Shown here: positions 27,307-35,485 of the stretch, one piece after another | How positions within the stretch are numbered: position 1 is the stretch's first letter | Layout: the number at the start of each line of letters is the position of its first letter | Origin: Hymenobacter translucens | GTDB taxonomy: Bacteria; Bacteroidota; Bacteroidia; Cytophagales; Hymenobacteraceae | DNA length: 64,000 nt | Assembly: GCF_020685205.1 (NCBI RefSeq) | Contig: NZ_JAJERB010000007.1 | Location: 1-64,000, forward strand | Direction of reading: 5' to 3' | Notes under the pieces: model-generated | Database searches by the model: none | What the model was told of the DNA's origin: nothing | What the model saw: the letters and a program-made list of their open reading frames with translations, nothing else | Made by a program: the position numbers and the translations under genes

Positions 27307-27370
27307 TATCCTCTTCCAGCCGGATGGGCACACGTGGTGTTTTATAAGCGGCAAAATCCCTGATTCGGAC

Positions 27371-27378
27371 TAGTTTTG
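27371..27378 (+). promoter_or_regulatory. Possible -7 box of lysS
   Basis: TAGTTTTG fits TAnnTTTG, 48 bp upstream of the lysS ATG and after the preceding terminator. No TTG at the expected -33 spacing was found. Confidence 0.4.
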
Positions 27379-27425
27379 CAGCTTGGTTTTCCGGCATTGA
27401 CGCCGTCCTACTTTAAGCCTTCCCC

Positions 27426-28988
27426 ATGCACCATCTTAGCGAACAGGAGCAGATACGCCGTAATAAACTAGTTGAACTGGAAAAAGCCGGTGTGCAACCC
27501 TACCCTTCCGAGCTGTTCGACGTGACGTTCTACGCCCAGGAAATTCTTGACAACTACCACCCCGAGCTCAATAACTTCCAGGAAGTAAGCCTGGCGGGCC
27601 GTCTGATGTCGGTGCGGGTGAAGGGCAAGGCTTCGTTTGCTGAGCTGCAGGATGCATCGGGCCGCATTCAGCTGTACATCAACCGCGACGAAATCTGCCC
27701 CGGCGAAGACAAGGAGCTTTACAACACGGTATTCAAGAAGCTCATTGACCTGGGCGACTTCGTGGGCGTGAAAGGACACGTGTTCAAGACGATGGTGGGC
27801 GAAACGTCCATTCACGTCAAGGAGCTGACGTTCCTTTCCAAGTCGCTGCGGCCCCTGCCGGTGGTCAAGGAAACGGTGGATGAACAAGGCAACAAAACCA
27901 CCTACGACGCCTTTACCGACCCTGAGCAGCGGTACCGGCAGCGGTACGTGGACTTGGTGGTAAACCCGCACGTGCGGGAAGCATTCATCAAGCGCACCCA
28001 GCTGGTGCAGGCCATGCGCAACTACCTCAACGACAAAGGCTACCTGGAGGTGGAAACGCCCATCCTGCAGCCGTTGTACGGGGGCGCCTCCGCCCGTCCG
28101 TTCAAAACCCACCACAACACGCTCGACATGACGCTCTACCTGCGCATCGCCAACGAGCTGTACCTGAAGCGTCTGATTGTGGGCGGCTTCGACGGGGTGT
28201 ACGAGTTCAGCAAGGACTTCCGCAACGAGGGCATGTCGCGCTTCCATAACCCGGAGTTCACCCAGATGGAGCTCTACGTGGCCTACAAGGACTACTACTG
28301 GATGATGGATCTGGTAGAGGAGATGGTAGAGCGCGTGGCCCTGCAGCTGCACGGCAAGACCGAGGTGCAGGTGGGCGACAACCTGATCAACTTCCAGCGG
28401 CCCTGGCAGCGCTTCACCATGTTCGAGGCTATTCAGCACTTCTCCGGCGTTGATATCTCGGAGATGGACGAGGCCGCGCTACGCGAAACCGCCAAAACCC
28501 TGCACGTACCGCTGGACCCCAGCATGGGCAAAGCCAAAATCATTGACGAGCTGTTCGGGGAGCTGTGCGAAGGCAAGCTAATCCAGCCCACCTTTATTAC
28601 TGACTACCCGGTGGAGATGTCGCCGCTGGCCAAGAAGCACCGCTCCAAGCCGGGCATGGTGGAGCGTTTCGAAGCCATCTGCAACGGCAAGGAAATCTGC
28701 AACGCCTTCTCGGAGCTCAACGACCCGATTGACCAGCGGATGCGCTTTGAGGAGCAGCTGGAGCTGGCCAAGCGCGGCGACACCGAGGCCATGGTGCTGG
28801 ATGAAGATTTCCTGCGGGCCCTGGAGTACGGCATGCCGCCCACGGCGGGCCTGGGCATCGGCATCGACCGCCTGAGCATGATCATGACCAATTCCAATTC
28901 CATTCAGGACGTGCTCTTCTTCCCGCAGATGAAGCCTGAAAAGCTGGAAACGACCAAAGCTGACAAGGACGCGGCCGGCGAGGAATAG
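27426..28988 (+). CDS. lysS: Lysyl-tRNA synthetase, class II
   Basis: Charges tRNA-Lys. It has 520 residues. The N-terminal OB-fold anticodon-binding domain (about 55-150; [23 protein letters not shown]) is followed by the class II catalytic core with motif 1 ([22 protein letters not shown]), motif 2 ([20 protein letters not shown]) and motif 3 ([12 protein letters not shown]). The length is slightly above the usual 490-505 because of a short C-terminal extension rich in Lys, Asp and Glu. It is a monocistron with a strong terminator. Confidence 0.98.
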   Translation: MHHLSEQEQIRRNKLVELEKAGVQPYPSELFDVTFYAQEILDNYHPELNNFQEVSLAGRLMSVRVKGKASFAELQDASGRIQLYINRDEICPGEDKELYNTVFKKLIDLGDFVGVKGHVFKTMVGETSIHVKELTFLSKSLRPLPVVKETVDEQGNKTTYDAFTDPEQRYRQRYVDLVVNPHVREAFIKRTQLVQAMRNYLNDKGYLEVETPILQPLYGGASARPFKTHHNTLDMTLYLRIANELYLKRLIVGGFDGVYEFSKDFRNEGMSRFHNPEFTQMELYVAYKDYYWMMDLVEEMVERVALQLHGKTEVQVGDNLINFQRPWQRFTMFEAIQHFSGVDISEMDEAALRETAKTLHVPLDPSMGKAKIIDELFGELCEGKLIQPTFITDYPVEMSPLAKKHRSKPGMVERFEAICNGKEICNAFSELNDPIDQRMRFEEQLELAKRGDTEAMVLDEDFLRALEYGMPPTAGLGIGIDRLSMIMTNSNSIQDVLFFPQMKPEKLETTKADKDAAGEE

Positions 28989-29016
28989 CCGTTTTTACAC
29001 CCGGCCGTAAAATCAG

Positions 29017-29055
29017 AAAGCCTCCCGCAATATGGTGCGGGAGGCTTTCCTTTTT
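29017..29055 (+). terminator. Terminator after lysS
   Basis: AAAGCCTCCCGCA pairs perfectly with TGCGGGAGGCTTT around a 6-base loop, followed by CCTTTTT, 28 bp past the stop. Confidence 0.92.
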
Positions 29056-29265
29056 AAAACTGGCTTACCATTCTGATCGGGTAAACAAGAAGAAGTGTGC
29101 GATGGACGAATCTGATTTTGCTGACAGGCTCTTAAACCAATTCCTGCCAGAAGCTCCTATTGTCGGCAATTTTGCTTCTTATTCCTTCTCCGATCTTCTT
29201 TTAAGCCGGTTTATAGCTTCTTAAACGGGGTATCTAAAAGCAGGTTACAACTTTCAGCAAAAATT

Positions 29266-29724
29266 TTAGAGGCTGCGGCCGTACGCCGTGTCGCCTGAGC
29301 CGGAAATAGCGTCGCCGCCGTCCATGCCGCTATCCGGGCCGGCGGCGTCATTGCCGGCAGCGGCGCTCTTGCGCCCACCCCGGGGCTTGGCGGCCGATTT
29401 ACCGGCTACGCCGGTGTCGTTGGCGCCGGTATCGGCGTCGGTGGTTTGCTCGCTGCTGGCCATCGAGTTAAGCAGGTCATCGGCGGCACTGCGGTCCTGG
29501 TCGGCGCTGCCACCGGTGCCAGCTCCACCGGCCTGCATCTCGCTGAACTTCGCCAGACCGTCCTTGAGCAGCTTGCCAAGCTCATCGGTCCACTTGGAGG
29601 ATGATTTTTTAAGCCCTTTACGGGTTTCTTCGCCGGTTTCGGGAGCGAGCAGCAAACCGGCTACTACGCCAGCAGCGGCACCGGCCAGCAGCGACAGAAT
29701 CACTTTTCCATTGTTGTCTTTCAT
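29266..29724 (-). CDS. YtxH domain-containing protein (copy 1)
   Basis: The protein has 152 residues. The N-terminal hydrophobic segment VILSLLAGAAAGVVAGLLLAPETGEETR (about 7-35) is the YtxH signature: a glycine-zipper membrane anchor followed by APxxGxxxR. A short amphipathic helix follows (LGKLLKDGLAKFSEMQ). The C-terminal 80 residues are Gly/Ala/Asp-rich and low in complexity. YtxH proteins are small stress-associated membrane proteins of unknown mechanism. A second YtxH gene lies 138 bp upstream on the same strand, separated by a terminator. Confidence 0.82.
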   Translation of the reverse strand: MKDNNGKVILSLLAGAAAGVVAGLLLAPETGEETRKGLKKSSSKWTDELGKLLKDGLAKFSEMQAGGAGTGGSADQDRSAADDLLNSMASSEQTTDADTGANDTGVAGKSAAKPRGGRKSAAAGNDAAGPDSGMDGGDAISGSGDTAYGRSL

Positions 29725-29807
29725 GGGAGTGGGTAATAAGCGTTATGGTAAGGAAGAAGCCCACAGGGCGGCTCCGCTAGTAACGATGACAAACGGGGAA
29801 GGGTTAG

Positions 29808-29842
29808 CAAAAAGCCCTTTCTCTTGCGAGAAAGGGCTTTGC
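29808..29842 (-). terminator. Terminator between the two YtxH genes
   Basis: GCAAAAAGCCCTTTCTC pairs with GAGAAAGGGCTTTGC around a TTGC loop. It lies just past the stop of the upstream YtxH gene and ends in TTTTTGC on the minus strand, so the two genes are probably transcribed separately. Confidence 0.85.
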
Positions 29843-29862
29843 TGATGGTAAGAGCCTAAGGC

Positions 29863-30297
29863 CTACAGCTCATTGAGCATCTTTACGATTTCGCGCTTGC
29901 CTTTGCCCAGCTTTTCCTGGAGGCGGCCAACGAGCTCGTCGCCCTTGCCTTCGGTGTACTCCAGGTCCTCATCGGTGAGCTGGCCGTACTGCTGGCGCAG
30001 CTTGCCTTTGGCCTGGTTCCAGTCGCCCTTCATGTTGAGCGAAGAGCCGGGTACGGTTACGCCCATGTCTTCGAGCTTTTCCATGTAGCCTTTAAACTTG
30101 GTATCGAGCTCCTCACCGTACTTAGAGAGCTGCTCACCCAGCGTGCCGCTGTAGCGGGTAGCCGCGCTGCGCAGGTTTTCGCGGGTAGCAGCACCTTTGT
30201 CCGGAGCCATCAGCATCCCGGCAATGATACCGGCGCCGGCACCGGCAAGAGCAGCGAGGAGAATTTTTCCGGAGTTGTCTTCTTCGTGATACGACAT
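29863..30297 (-). CDS. YtxH/CsbD-like protein (copy 2)
   Basis: The protein has 144 residues from the ATG at 30297 (MSYHEEDNSGKILLAALAG). The N-terminal YtxH anchor is ILLAALAGAGAGIIAGMLMAPDKGAATR. The C-terminal half (about 88-144) contains NMKGDWNQAKGKLRQQYGQLTDEDLEYTEGKGDELVGRL, which matches the CsbD-like stress domain pattern (WNQAKGKxKxxxGxLTDDDL). It is therefore a YtxH-CsbD fusion, probably a stress-induced membrane-anchored protein. An in-frame extension to 30360 lacks family features and was not used. Confidence 0.85.
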   Translation of the reverse strand: MSYHEEDNSGKILLAALAGAGAGIIAGMLMAPDKGAATRENLRSAATRYSGTLGEQLSKYGEELDTKFKGYMEKLEDMGVTVPGSSLNMKGDWNQAKGKLRQQYGQLTDEDLEYTEGKGDELVGRLQEKLGKGKREIVKMLNEL

Positions 30298-30589
30298 GGT
30301 GTTTGGAGAGGGTAAGTGTGAAAGAAAGGAGGAACAGTACGAAGGCCGGCCCTGCCACAACTGGCAAAGGCCCGGGAGATGCTCAAAAGCTCATCCGCAT
30401 TGGCCGATCTGCCTGCCTATACGGTGGCAATGAAGCGGGGTTTTACAAGGAAGCGAAAAAATAGATTCAGCGGAATATACGGAACTCCTTTGACCTTTCT
30501 CCGCCATGGCGCGTACTTTGGTACAGGGCCTGACCTGGTCATTTTTCCGGCAGTCCGGCTTCTCTCGTTTTACTCTTTCCTTTCCGCTC

Positions 30590-30841
30590 ATGCCGAATCT
30601 GCCTCTTTCCGCCAGCTGGCCCAGCCTGCTTTTCCTGCTGGCGCTCGGCTGCACCAAGCCCGCGACTACCACTACAGCCTGCATCGATCCGGCCCGGATC
30701 AACCCGGACGGTATCTGCACCATGCAATACGACCCGGTCTGCGGCTGCGACGGCAAAACCTATGGCAACAGCTGCTCGGCCCAGAATGCCGGGGTGACTT
30801 CCTCTACCAAAGGGGAATGTCCGCCGGCCACCAAAAACTAA
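30590..30841 (+). CDS. Small lipoprotein with Kazal-type protease inhibitor domain
   Basis: The protein has 83 residues from the ATG at 30590. Residues 1-20 are a signal peptide ending LLALGC, a lipobox-like site. The mature part holds a Kazal-like domain: [28 protein letters not shown] and a final GEC. The [13 protein letters not shown] core with paired Cys is diagnostic of Kazal folds. It probably sits on the outer membrane facing the periplasm or surface and may inhibit serine proteases; no target is visible. A longer in-frame start at 30506 was rejected because it delays the signal peptide. It is followed by the cupin gene 14 bp downstream. Confidence 0.82.
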   Translation: MPNLPLSASWPSLLFLLALGCTKPATTTTACIDPARINPDGICTMQYDPVCGCDGKTYGNSCSAQNAGVTSSTKGECPPATKN

Positions 30842-30855
30842 ATTCCTTTTGCCGT

Positions 30856-31227
30856 ATGCCCGAAAAAAACTACTTCCGCCAACAAGCTCCCTTCCGCGTA
30901 CCCACCACCGATGGCAAGCTGATCGAAGAGCACATTGGCCTGGCTAGCACCCGTACCGGGGCCTACAGCGTGGCCCACATGGTAGCCCCTCCCGCCTGGA
31001 GTGAGCCTCACCAGCGCCCGGAATTCGACGAAATCACCATCGTGGTACGGGGCCGCAAGCGGTTCGAAGTTGATGGCGACGTAGTGGAGCTGGGACCAGG
31101 AGAGTCGCTGCTGATCAAGGCCGGGGCCCGGGTGCGCTACTCGAACCCGTTTGATGCGGAAGTGGAATACTGGTCGATCTGCGTGCCGGCTTTCTCCATG
31201 GACTCGGTGAACCGGGAAGCAAACTAA
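30856..31227 (+). CDS. Small cupin-domain protein
   Basis: A single-domain cupin of 123 residues from ATG 30856; the frame runs open upstream, but that part overlaps the Kazal gene in another frame and lacks family features. Cupin motif 1 is seen as HQRPEFDEITIVVRGRKRFEVDG and motif 2 as LGPGESLLIKAGARVRYSNP. The usual metal ligands are incomplete: one His precedes the Glu, and motif 2 lacks the late His. It may bind a small molecule rather than act as an oxygenase. The end, YWSICVPAFSMDSVNRE, is typical of small bacterial cupins. It probably shares a transcript with the Kazal lipoprotein. Confidence 0.83.
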   Translation: MPEKNYFRQQAPFRVPTTDGKLIEEHIGLASTRTGAYSVAHMVAPPAWSEPHQRPEFDEITIVVRGRKRFEVDGDVVELGPGESLLIKAGARVRYSNPFDAEVEYWSICVPAFSMDSVNREAN

Positions 31228-31234
31228 ACTGGAA

Positions 31235-33331
31235 TTAGCCGGCGGCGGCTACCGTATCCACCTCGGCCGTCAGCGGCAGGGTGATGACAAACTCAGTGTA
31301 CTGTCCCGCTTTGCTGGTGACCGTCAGCTTGCCGCCCAGACTGTTAGTTACAATGTCGTGGCTTTCCGACAAACCCAGGCTGGTGCCTTCGGCAGTGGCA
31401 TCGGAAGTAAAGAACCGCTGAAAAAGACTCGCCTGCGCTTCGGGCGCAATCCCGATGCCATTGTCCAGCACCCGGATTTCAACGTGCCTGTCCTGGCGGC
31501 GGGTTGTTACCGTGACCTGGGGGGTGTAGTCCTCTTCGCCTAACAGGCTTCGCTGCTGCACAGCTATCAGGGCGTTGGTGAACAGGTGCAGCAGGGCCCG
31601 GCCCAGCTCCTGACGGGGCACTTCAATCGGGCCCAGGGTAGGGTCGAGCTTGGGCTCGAGGGCCGCGTCGAAGTGGCGGTGCTTGATGCGCAGGTTATGG
31701 TGAGCCAGGCGCAGGTAGTCGTCGGCCAGCGTGTTGAGGTCGGTGTGCTGCCGGGGGCCGGGGCCCGTGCCGGAGTATTCCACCATGCTTCGCACAATGG
31801 AGTCGGCGCGCTGACTGTGCTGCTCGATCTTGGCCTGGTACTGAATCAGGTTTTGCAGCATCTCGTCGAGAATCTCCTGGTCGTCGGTGTCGAAAACCCC
31901 TTTTGTCATTTCTTCCCGCAGCTCCTGGCACAGCCCTTCGCTGATGCCGGCAAAGTTGCGAATCGCCTGCATCGGGTCCTGAATCTCGTGGGCTACCCCG
32001 GCCATCAACTCGCCCAGGGAAGCCATCTTTTCGCGGAGCACCAGTTGGCTCTGGGCAGCTTTCAGTTCCTGCAGCATCTGGGCCAGCCGGTCGCGCTGCA
32101 CGCGCAGCTCTTCTTTCTGCTGGGTTACCTGCTCATTCAGGGTGTGGAGCTTGCGGTTGGCGCTGCGCTGCAGGCGGATGGTGCGGTACAGCAGCAACGC
32201 AATCAGCACCAGCACGCCGAGGCCCGCCAGCAGGATGCCCATCCGGACTTTGGCTTCGAACGTGGCCTGCTCTTCCTGCAGCTGACGCAGGCGCTGCTGC
32301 TCGGCAAAGCCAATGGCGTCGAGCTTCTTGATGCGCTGGGGGTTGTAGAGGCTGTCCTGGGCCATCAGCATGATGTGCATGTACTTCAGGGTGCTGTCGT
32401 GCTGGCCCTGGGCCTGGAAAGCATCAGCCAGCAGGTCGCTGGTCCGCACTACCCCGATCATGAACGGCAGGGCCCGGCCCACCGCCAGCGCCTTGCGGGC
32501 GTAGTAAATGCTGGAATCGGTCTGGTGGTGGTCCTGGTAAAGCTCCGCCATGTACTGGTAGGCCCGGCACCCGCTGCGCAGGTCGTGCTCCGGGATGGCG
32601 GCGGCGGCGCTGCGGCGGTAGTAGCGCAGGGCCGACTCTTCCCGGCCGTGTACGGCTTCGAGCAGGCCAAGCTCCCGGAGCACATAGGGAGCCGGGTCGC
32701 CCCAGGGGCTCTGGTCGACGGTACGGGACTTGGCTGTAAGCTCCCAGGCGCGGTTCAGGAAGTAGGCGGCCGAATCGAGCTGGCCGCGGCCTTCGTAGGT
32801 AGCGCCCAGGTTGGCCAGCACGCTGATGAGCTGGGAGTCGTCGCCAATCTTACGGTCTTCGTAAATCGATTTGGCCTGAAAAAAGTAGCGCAGGGCCGGC
32901 CGGTAGTCTTCCAGGGCCTGATACAGCAGTCCGAGCTGGTTGAGGGTGCGGGCCTTGCCTTCAAGGTCGTGGCTTTGCTCGTTGAGCTGCAGGGCGTCGA
33001 GGTCGGTGCGGAGGGCATCGGGCAGGTTGCCCCGCTCACTGAGCAGGATGCCGAGCCGGGACAGGCAGCGCCCCTCCCCTTTCAGGTAACCGATGCGCCG
33101 GGCCAGGCGCAGGCCGCGCTGAGCGTTCGACAAAACGGAGTCGTAGCGGGAAAAACGGTAGGACGCGCTGATGTCGGCCAGCAGCAGCACCCGGGTGGTA
33201 TCCGCGGTGGCGCGGGCCAGGGCCGCCTCCAGACCAGCCGTCTGGGGGCTCTGAGCCAGTCCTGCCGACGGCGCCAACAGGCTCAGCAGCTGAACCAAAG
33301 TCAACAGTACGAATAAACGGTACTTCATCAC
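31235..33331 (-). CDS. TPR-containing sensor histidine kinase with atypical catalytic boxes
   Basis: The protein has 698 residues: signal peptide (1-27, ending AGLAQ), a periplasmic region of tetratricopeptide repeats (about 45-330), a membrane segment at about 365-387, a coiled coil (390-445) and a kinase core. The H-box reads ELMAGVAHEIQDPMQAIRNF, where related Bacteroidota kinases have HEIQNPL. The N-box is LLHLFTNALIAVQQ, G1 is LDNGIGIA, F-box FQRFF, and G2 reads GTSLGLSES rather than GTGLGLS. Activity may be retained or altered. No response regulator gene adjoins it, so it is an orphan. It is convergent with the cupin gene, 7 bp between stops. Confidence 0.88.
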   Translation of the reverse strand: MMKYRLFVLLTLVQLLSLLAPSAGLAQSPQTAGLEAALARATADTTRVLLLADISASYRFSRYDSVLSNAQRGLRLARRIGYLKGEGRCLSRLGILLSERGNLPDALRTDLDALQLNEQSHDLEGKARTLNQLGLLYQALEDYRPALRYFFQAKSIYEDRKIGDDSQLISVLANLGATYEGRGQLDSAAYFLNRAWELTAKSRTVDQSPWGDPAPYVLRELGLLEAVHGREESALRYYRRSAAAAIPEHDLRSGCRAYQYMAELYQDHHQTDSSIYYARKALAVGRALPFMIGVVRTSDLLADAFQAQGQHDSTLKYMHIMLMAQDSLYNPQRIKKLDAIGFAEQQRLRQLQEEQATFEAKVRMGILLAGLGVLVLIALLLYRTIRLQRSANRKLHTLNEQVTQQKEELRVQRDRLAQMLQELKAAQSQLVLREKMASLGELMAGVAHEIQDPMQAIRNFAGISEGLCQELREEMTKGVFDTDDQEILDEMLQNLIQYQAKIEQHSQRADSIVRSMVEYSGTGPGPRQHTDLNTLADDYLRLAHHNLRIKHRHFDAALEPKLDPTLGPIEVPRQELGRALLHLFTNALIAVQQRSLLGEEDYTPQVTVTTRRQDRHVEIRVLDNGIGIAPEAQASLFQRFFTSDATAEGTSLGLSESHDIVTNSLGGKLTVTSKAGQYTEFVITLPLTAEVDTVAAAG

Positions 33332-33535
33332 GTGAAATTAAGCAACTCTGCCTTAGGGGCAAAGCGCCGGCACAGCTTATCATTAGAATAGGTCAATACT
33401 GTAATTAACTTATCCGAAAGCCCTGGGTTGTAGTTTTCCCGGCGGGCAGGCTGAAGAACCGTTCTTCATCAGGCAGCAGAGCTACTTTCCCGGTAAACCA
33501 GCCCGGCCCCGCCCCGGGCGGCAATCCGGTTTTTT

Positions 33536-33543
33536 TACCTTTG
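33536..33543 (+). promoter_or_regulatory. Possible -7 box of the dienelactone hydrolase-family gene
   Basis: TACCTTTG matches TAnnTTTG, 26 bp before the ATG at 33570, in a T-rich context. A -33 TTG at normal spacing was not found. Confidence 0.42.
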
Positions 33544-33569
33544 ACCGACTTCCACCTTTTGTTTCTGAT

Positions 33570-34427
33570 ATGGACCAGCGCATCATCAATCTGTTCGACG
33601 AGTACACGCACAAGCCGCTCACCCGCAAAGAGTTTATGGAAAAGCTGATCAAGCTGACCGGAGGCGCGGCGCTGGCCATGTCGGCGTTGTCGGTGCTGGA
33701 CCCAGGCTACGCCAGCGCGGCTACCATCGAGGAAGACGACAAAGACCTGGTCATTGAAGAAGTAACCTGGCCTGGCGACGGGGCCACGATGCGCGGCTAC
33801 CTGGCGCACCCGAAAGGCCGGAAAAAGCGGGGCGCCGTCATCGTCATCCACGAAAACCGGGGGCTGACGCCCCACATCAAGGACGTGACGCGCCGCGTGG
33901 CCAAGGCCGGGTATCTGGCGTTGGGCGTGGATGCCCTGTCGCCTTTCGGCGGCACGCCGGCCAACGAGGACGAAGGCCGCACGCTGATCGGCAAGCTCGA
34001 CGTCAAGCAGAACCTGCACAACTACCTGCTGGCCCTCGAGTACCTGCGGCAGCGCAAAGACAGCAACGGCCGCACCGGCTGCGTGGGCTTTTGCTGGGGC
34101 GGGGCCATGGCCAACCGGCTGGCCGTGAATGACCCCAAGATGCAGGTCGCCGTGGCGTACTACGGCTCCCAGCCCAAGGCCGAGGAGGTGCCCCAGATTA
34201 AAGCCCGGGTGATGCTGCACTACGCCGGACTGGATGAACGGGTGAATGCCGGGGCCCCGGCCTACGAGGCGGCACTGAAGGCAGCGGGCATCACGTACGA
34301 GCAGTACCTCTACGAGGGAGCCAACCACGCCTTCAACAACGACTCCTCCCCCGCCCGCTACAACCCCGAAGCCGCGAAGCTGGCCTGGGAGCGGACCCTG
34401 CGCCTGTTCCGGGATACGCTGAGCTAA
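33570..34427 (+). CDS. Dienelactone hydrolase family protein, probably exported
   Basis: The protein has 285 residues with an alpha/beta-hydrolase fold. The N-terminus carries a long basic stretch followed by a hydrophobic segment (LIKLTGGAALAMSALSVL) and an AxA-type site near ASAA, so it is probably exported or anchored; it lacks the twin Arg of Tat signals. The core runs from about residue 55, with VIVIHENRGL (oxyanion region), the nucleophile Cys in GCVGFCWGGAMANRLA, Asp in HYAGLDERV and His in YEGANHAFNND. This Cys-Asp-His triad is that of dienelactone hydrolases. The natural substrate is unknown. Confidence 0.9.
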   Translation: MDQRIINLFDEYTHKPLTRKEFMEKLIKLTGGAALAMSALSVLDPGYASAATIEEDDKDLVIEEVTWPGDGATMRGYLAHPKGRKKRGAVIVIHENRGLTPHIKDVTRRVAKAGYLALGVDALSPFGGTPANEDEGRTLIGKLDVKQNLHNYLLALEYLRQRKDSNGRTGCVGFCWGGAMANRLAVNDPKMQVAVAYYGSQPKAEEVPQIKARVMLHYAGLDERVNAGAPAYEAALKAAGITYEQYLYEGANHAFNNDSSPARYNPEAAKLAWERTLRLFRDTLS

Positions 34428-34542
34428 CACCGGTGAAAGCAGGGGCACCCCCGATACCAACAGCAGCCGGCAAAAAATGCTGACCTCATCGGGCATCGTT
34501 TTGGGCAGTCGGGGCATCTTCCTGCTTTCTGCAATTCCTTGT

Positions 34543-35406
34543 ATGCCTTCTTCCCACTTTGCTACGGCGCTCCAGCGCACCTTTCTCCTGCTTGCCCTGC
34601 TGATCTTCCCGGCGTTGGCGCGGGCTCAGTCCGGCCGTCTGGCCGGTCAGGTTGTCGACCAAAGCACCCAGGCGCCCATCAGCTATGCCAGCGTGGGGGT
34701 GCTGCGCCAGCCCCTGGGCACCGTGGCCGATGACCAGGGGCGCTTTTCGCTTGACCTTGCGGCCGGCTTCGAAAACGACTCTCTGCGCATCTCCCTGCTC
34801 GGCTACGCCCCGCTCACCATTCGCATTGCCGACCTGCGCCGACAGCTCCAGCAGAGTGGCGGCAAGGTACGGCTGCAACCCGCCCCCACCCGCCTCGCCG
34901 AGGTCAGGGTCCGGCCCGGCAAAACCCGGCGCCGGGTAGTCGGCAACTCCAGTTCTTCCAACAATGTCACGGCCGCCTTCGTCATCAACCGGCTGGGCAA
35001 CCAGATCGGGCAGGGCATGCGGCTTAAGCGTTTATCGGCCGTGGAGCAGGTATCGTTTCACGTAGCGGAGTGCACCTACGACAGCCTGTTCTACCGTGTG
35101 AACGTGTACCAGGTGCAGAAAGACCAGCCCGTAAAAAGCTTGCTGACCAAACCGGTATACGTGCGGGTGCTAAAAGGCCAGATCGAGGACCGGCTGGTAG
35201 TGGACCTGCGCCCCTATAACGTCTGGGCCAAGGGCGACATCGTGGTAGCGCTGGAGATGGTAAAGGACCTGGGCCCGGGCACCTTGCAGCTCAGCAGCAG
35301 CCTAATGGACGGCCCGCTCTTCGTCACCGACAACAGCCTGAACGGGTGGGAGAAAATCCGGGGCTTCGGCGTGGGAATCGACGCTACCATCACGGAGTAT
35401 TTCTAG
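34543..35406 (+). CDS. Carboxypeptidase-like regulatory domain protein, secreted
   Basis: The protein has 287 residues from the ATG at 34543, which opens a signal peptide ending ARAQ. Residues about 28-110 form a carboxypeptidase-D regulatory-like (CarboxypepD_reg) beta-sandwich: LAGQVVDQSTQAPISYASVGV, VADDQGRFSLDL and LRISLLGYAPLTIRI. This domain commonly opens TonB-dependent receptors, but no plug or barrel follows. The rest (about 130-287) is a beta-rich region with VEQVSFHVAECTYDSLFYRVNVYQV. Probably a periplasmic or outer-membrane-associated protein; function unknown. A perfect hairpin terminator follows. Confidence 0.8.
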   Translation: MPSSHFATALQRTFLLLALLIFPALARAQSGRLAGQVVDQSTQAPISYASVGVLRQPLGTVADDQGRFSLDLAAGFENDSLRISLLGYAPLTIRIADLRRQLQQSGGKVRLQPAPTRLAEVRVRPGKTRRRVVGNSSSSNNVTAAFVINRLGNQIGQGMRLKRLSAVEQVSFHVAECTYDSLFYRVNVYQVQKDQPVKSLLTKPVYVRVLKGQIEDRLVVDLRPYNVWAKGDIVVALEMVKDLGPGTLQLSSSLMDGPLFVTDNSLNGWEKIRGFGVGIDATITEYF

Positions 35407-35426
35407 GTCCGGCTCGGTGGGTCACA

Positions 35427-35472
35427 AAACAAACGGTCCCGCTTCCTACACAGGAAGCGGGACCGTTTGTTT
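35427..35472. terminator. Bidirectional terminator between convergent genes
   Basis: A perfect 20-bp stem (AAACAAACGGTCCCGCTTCC and its complement) around a 6-base loop lies between the stops of the CarboxypepD_reg protein gene (+) and the M28 peptidase gene (-). Confidence 0.9.
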
Positions 35473-35485
35473 ATAAGAGAATGCG

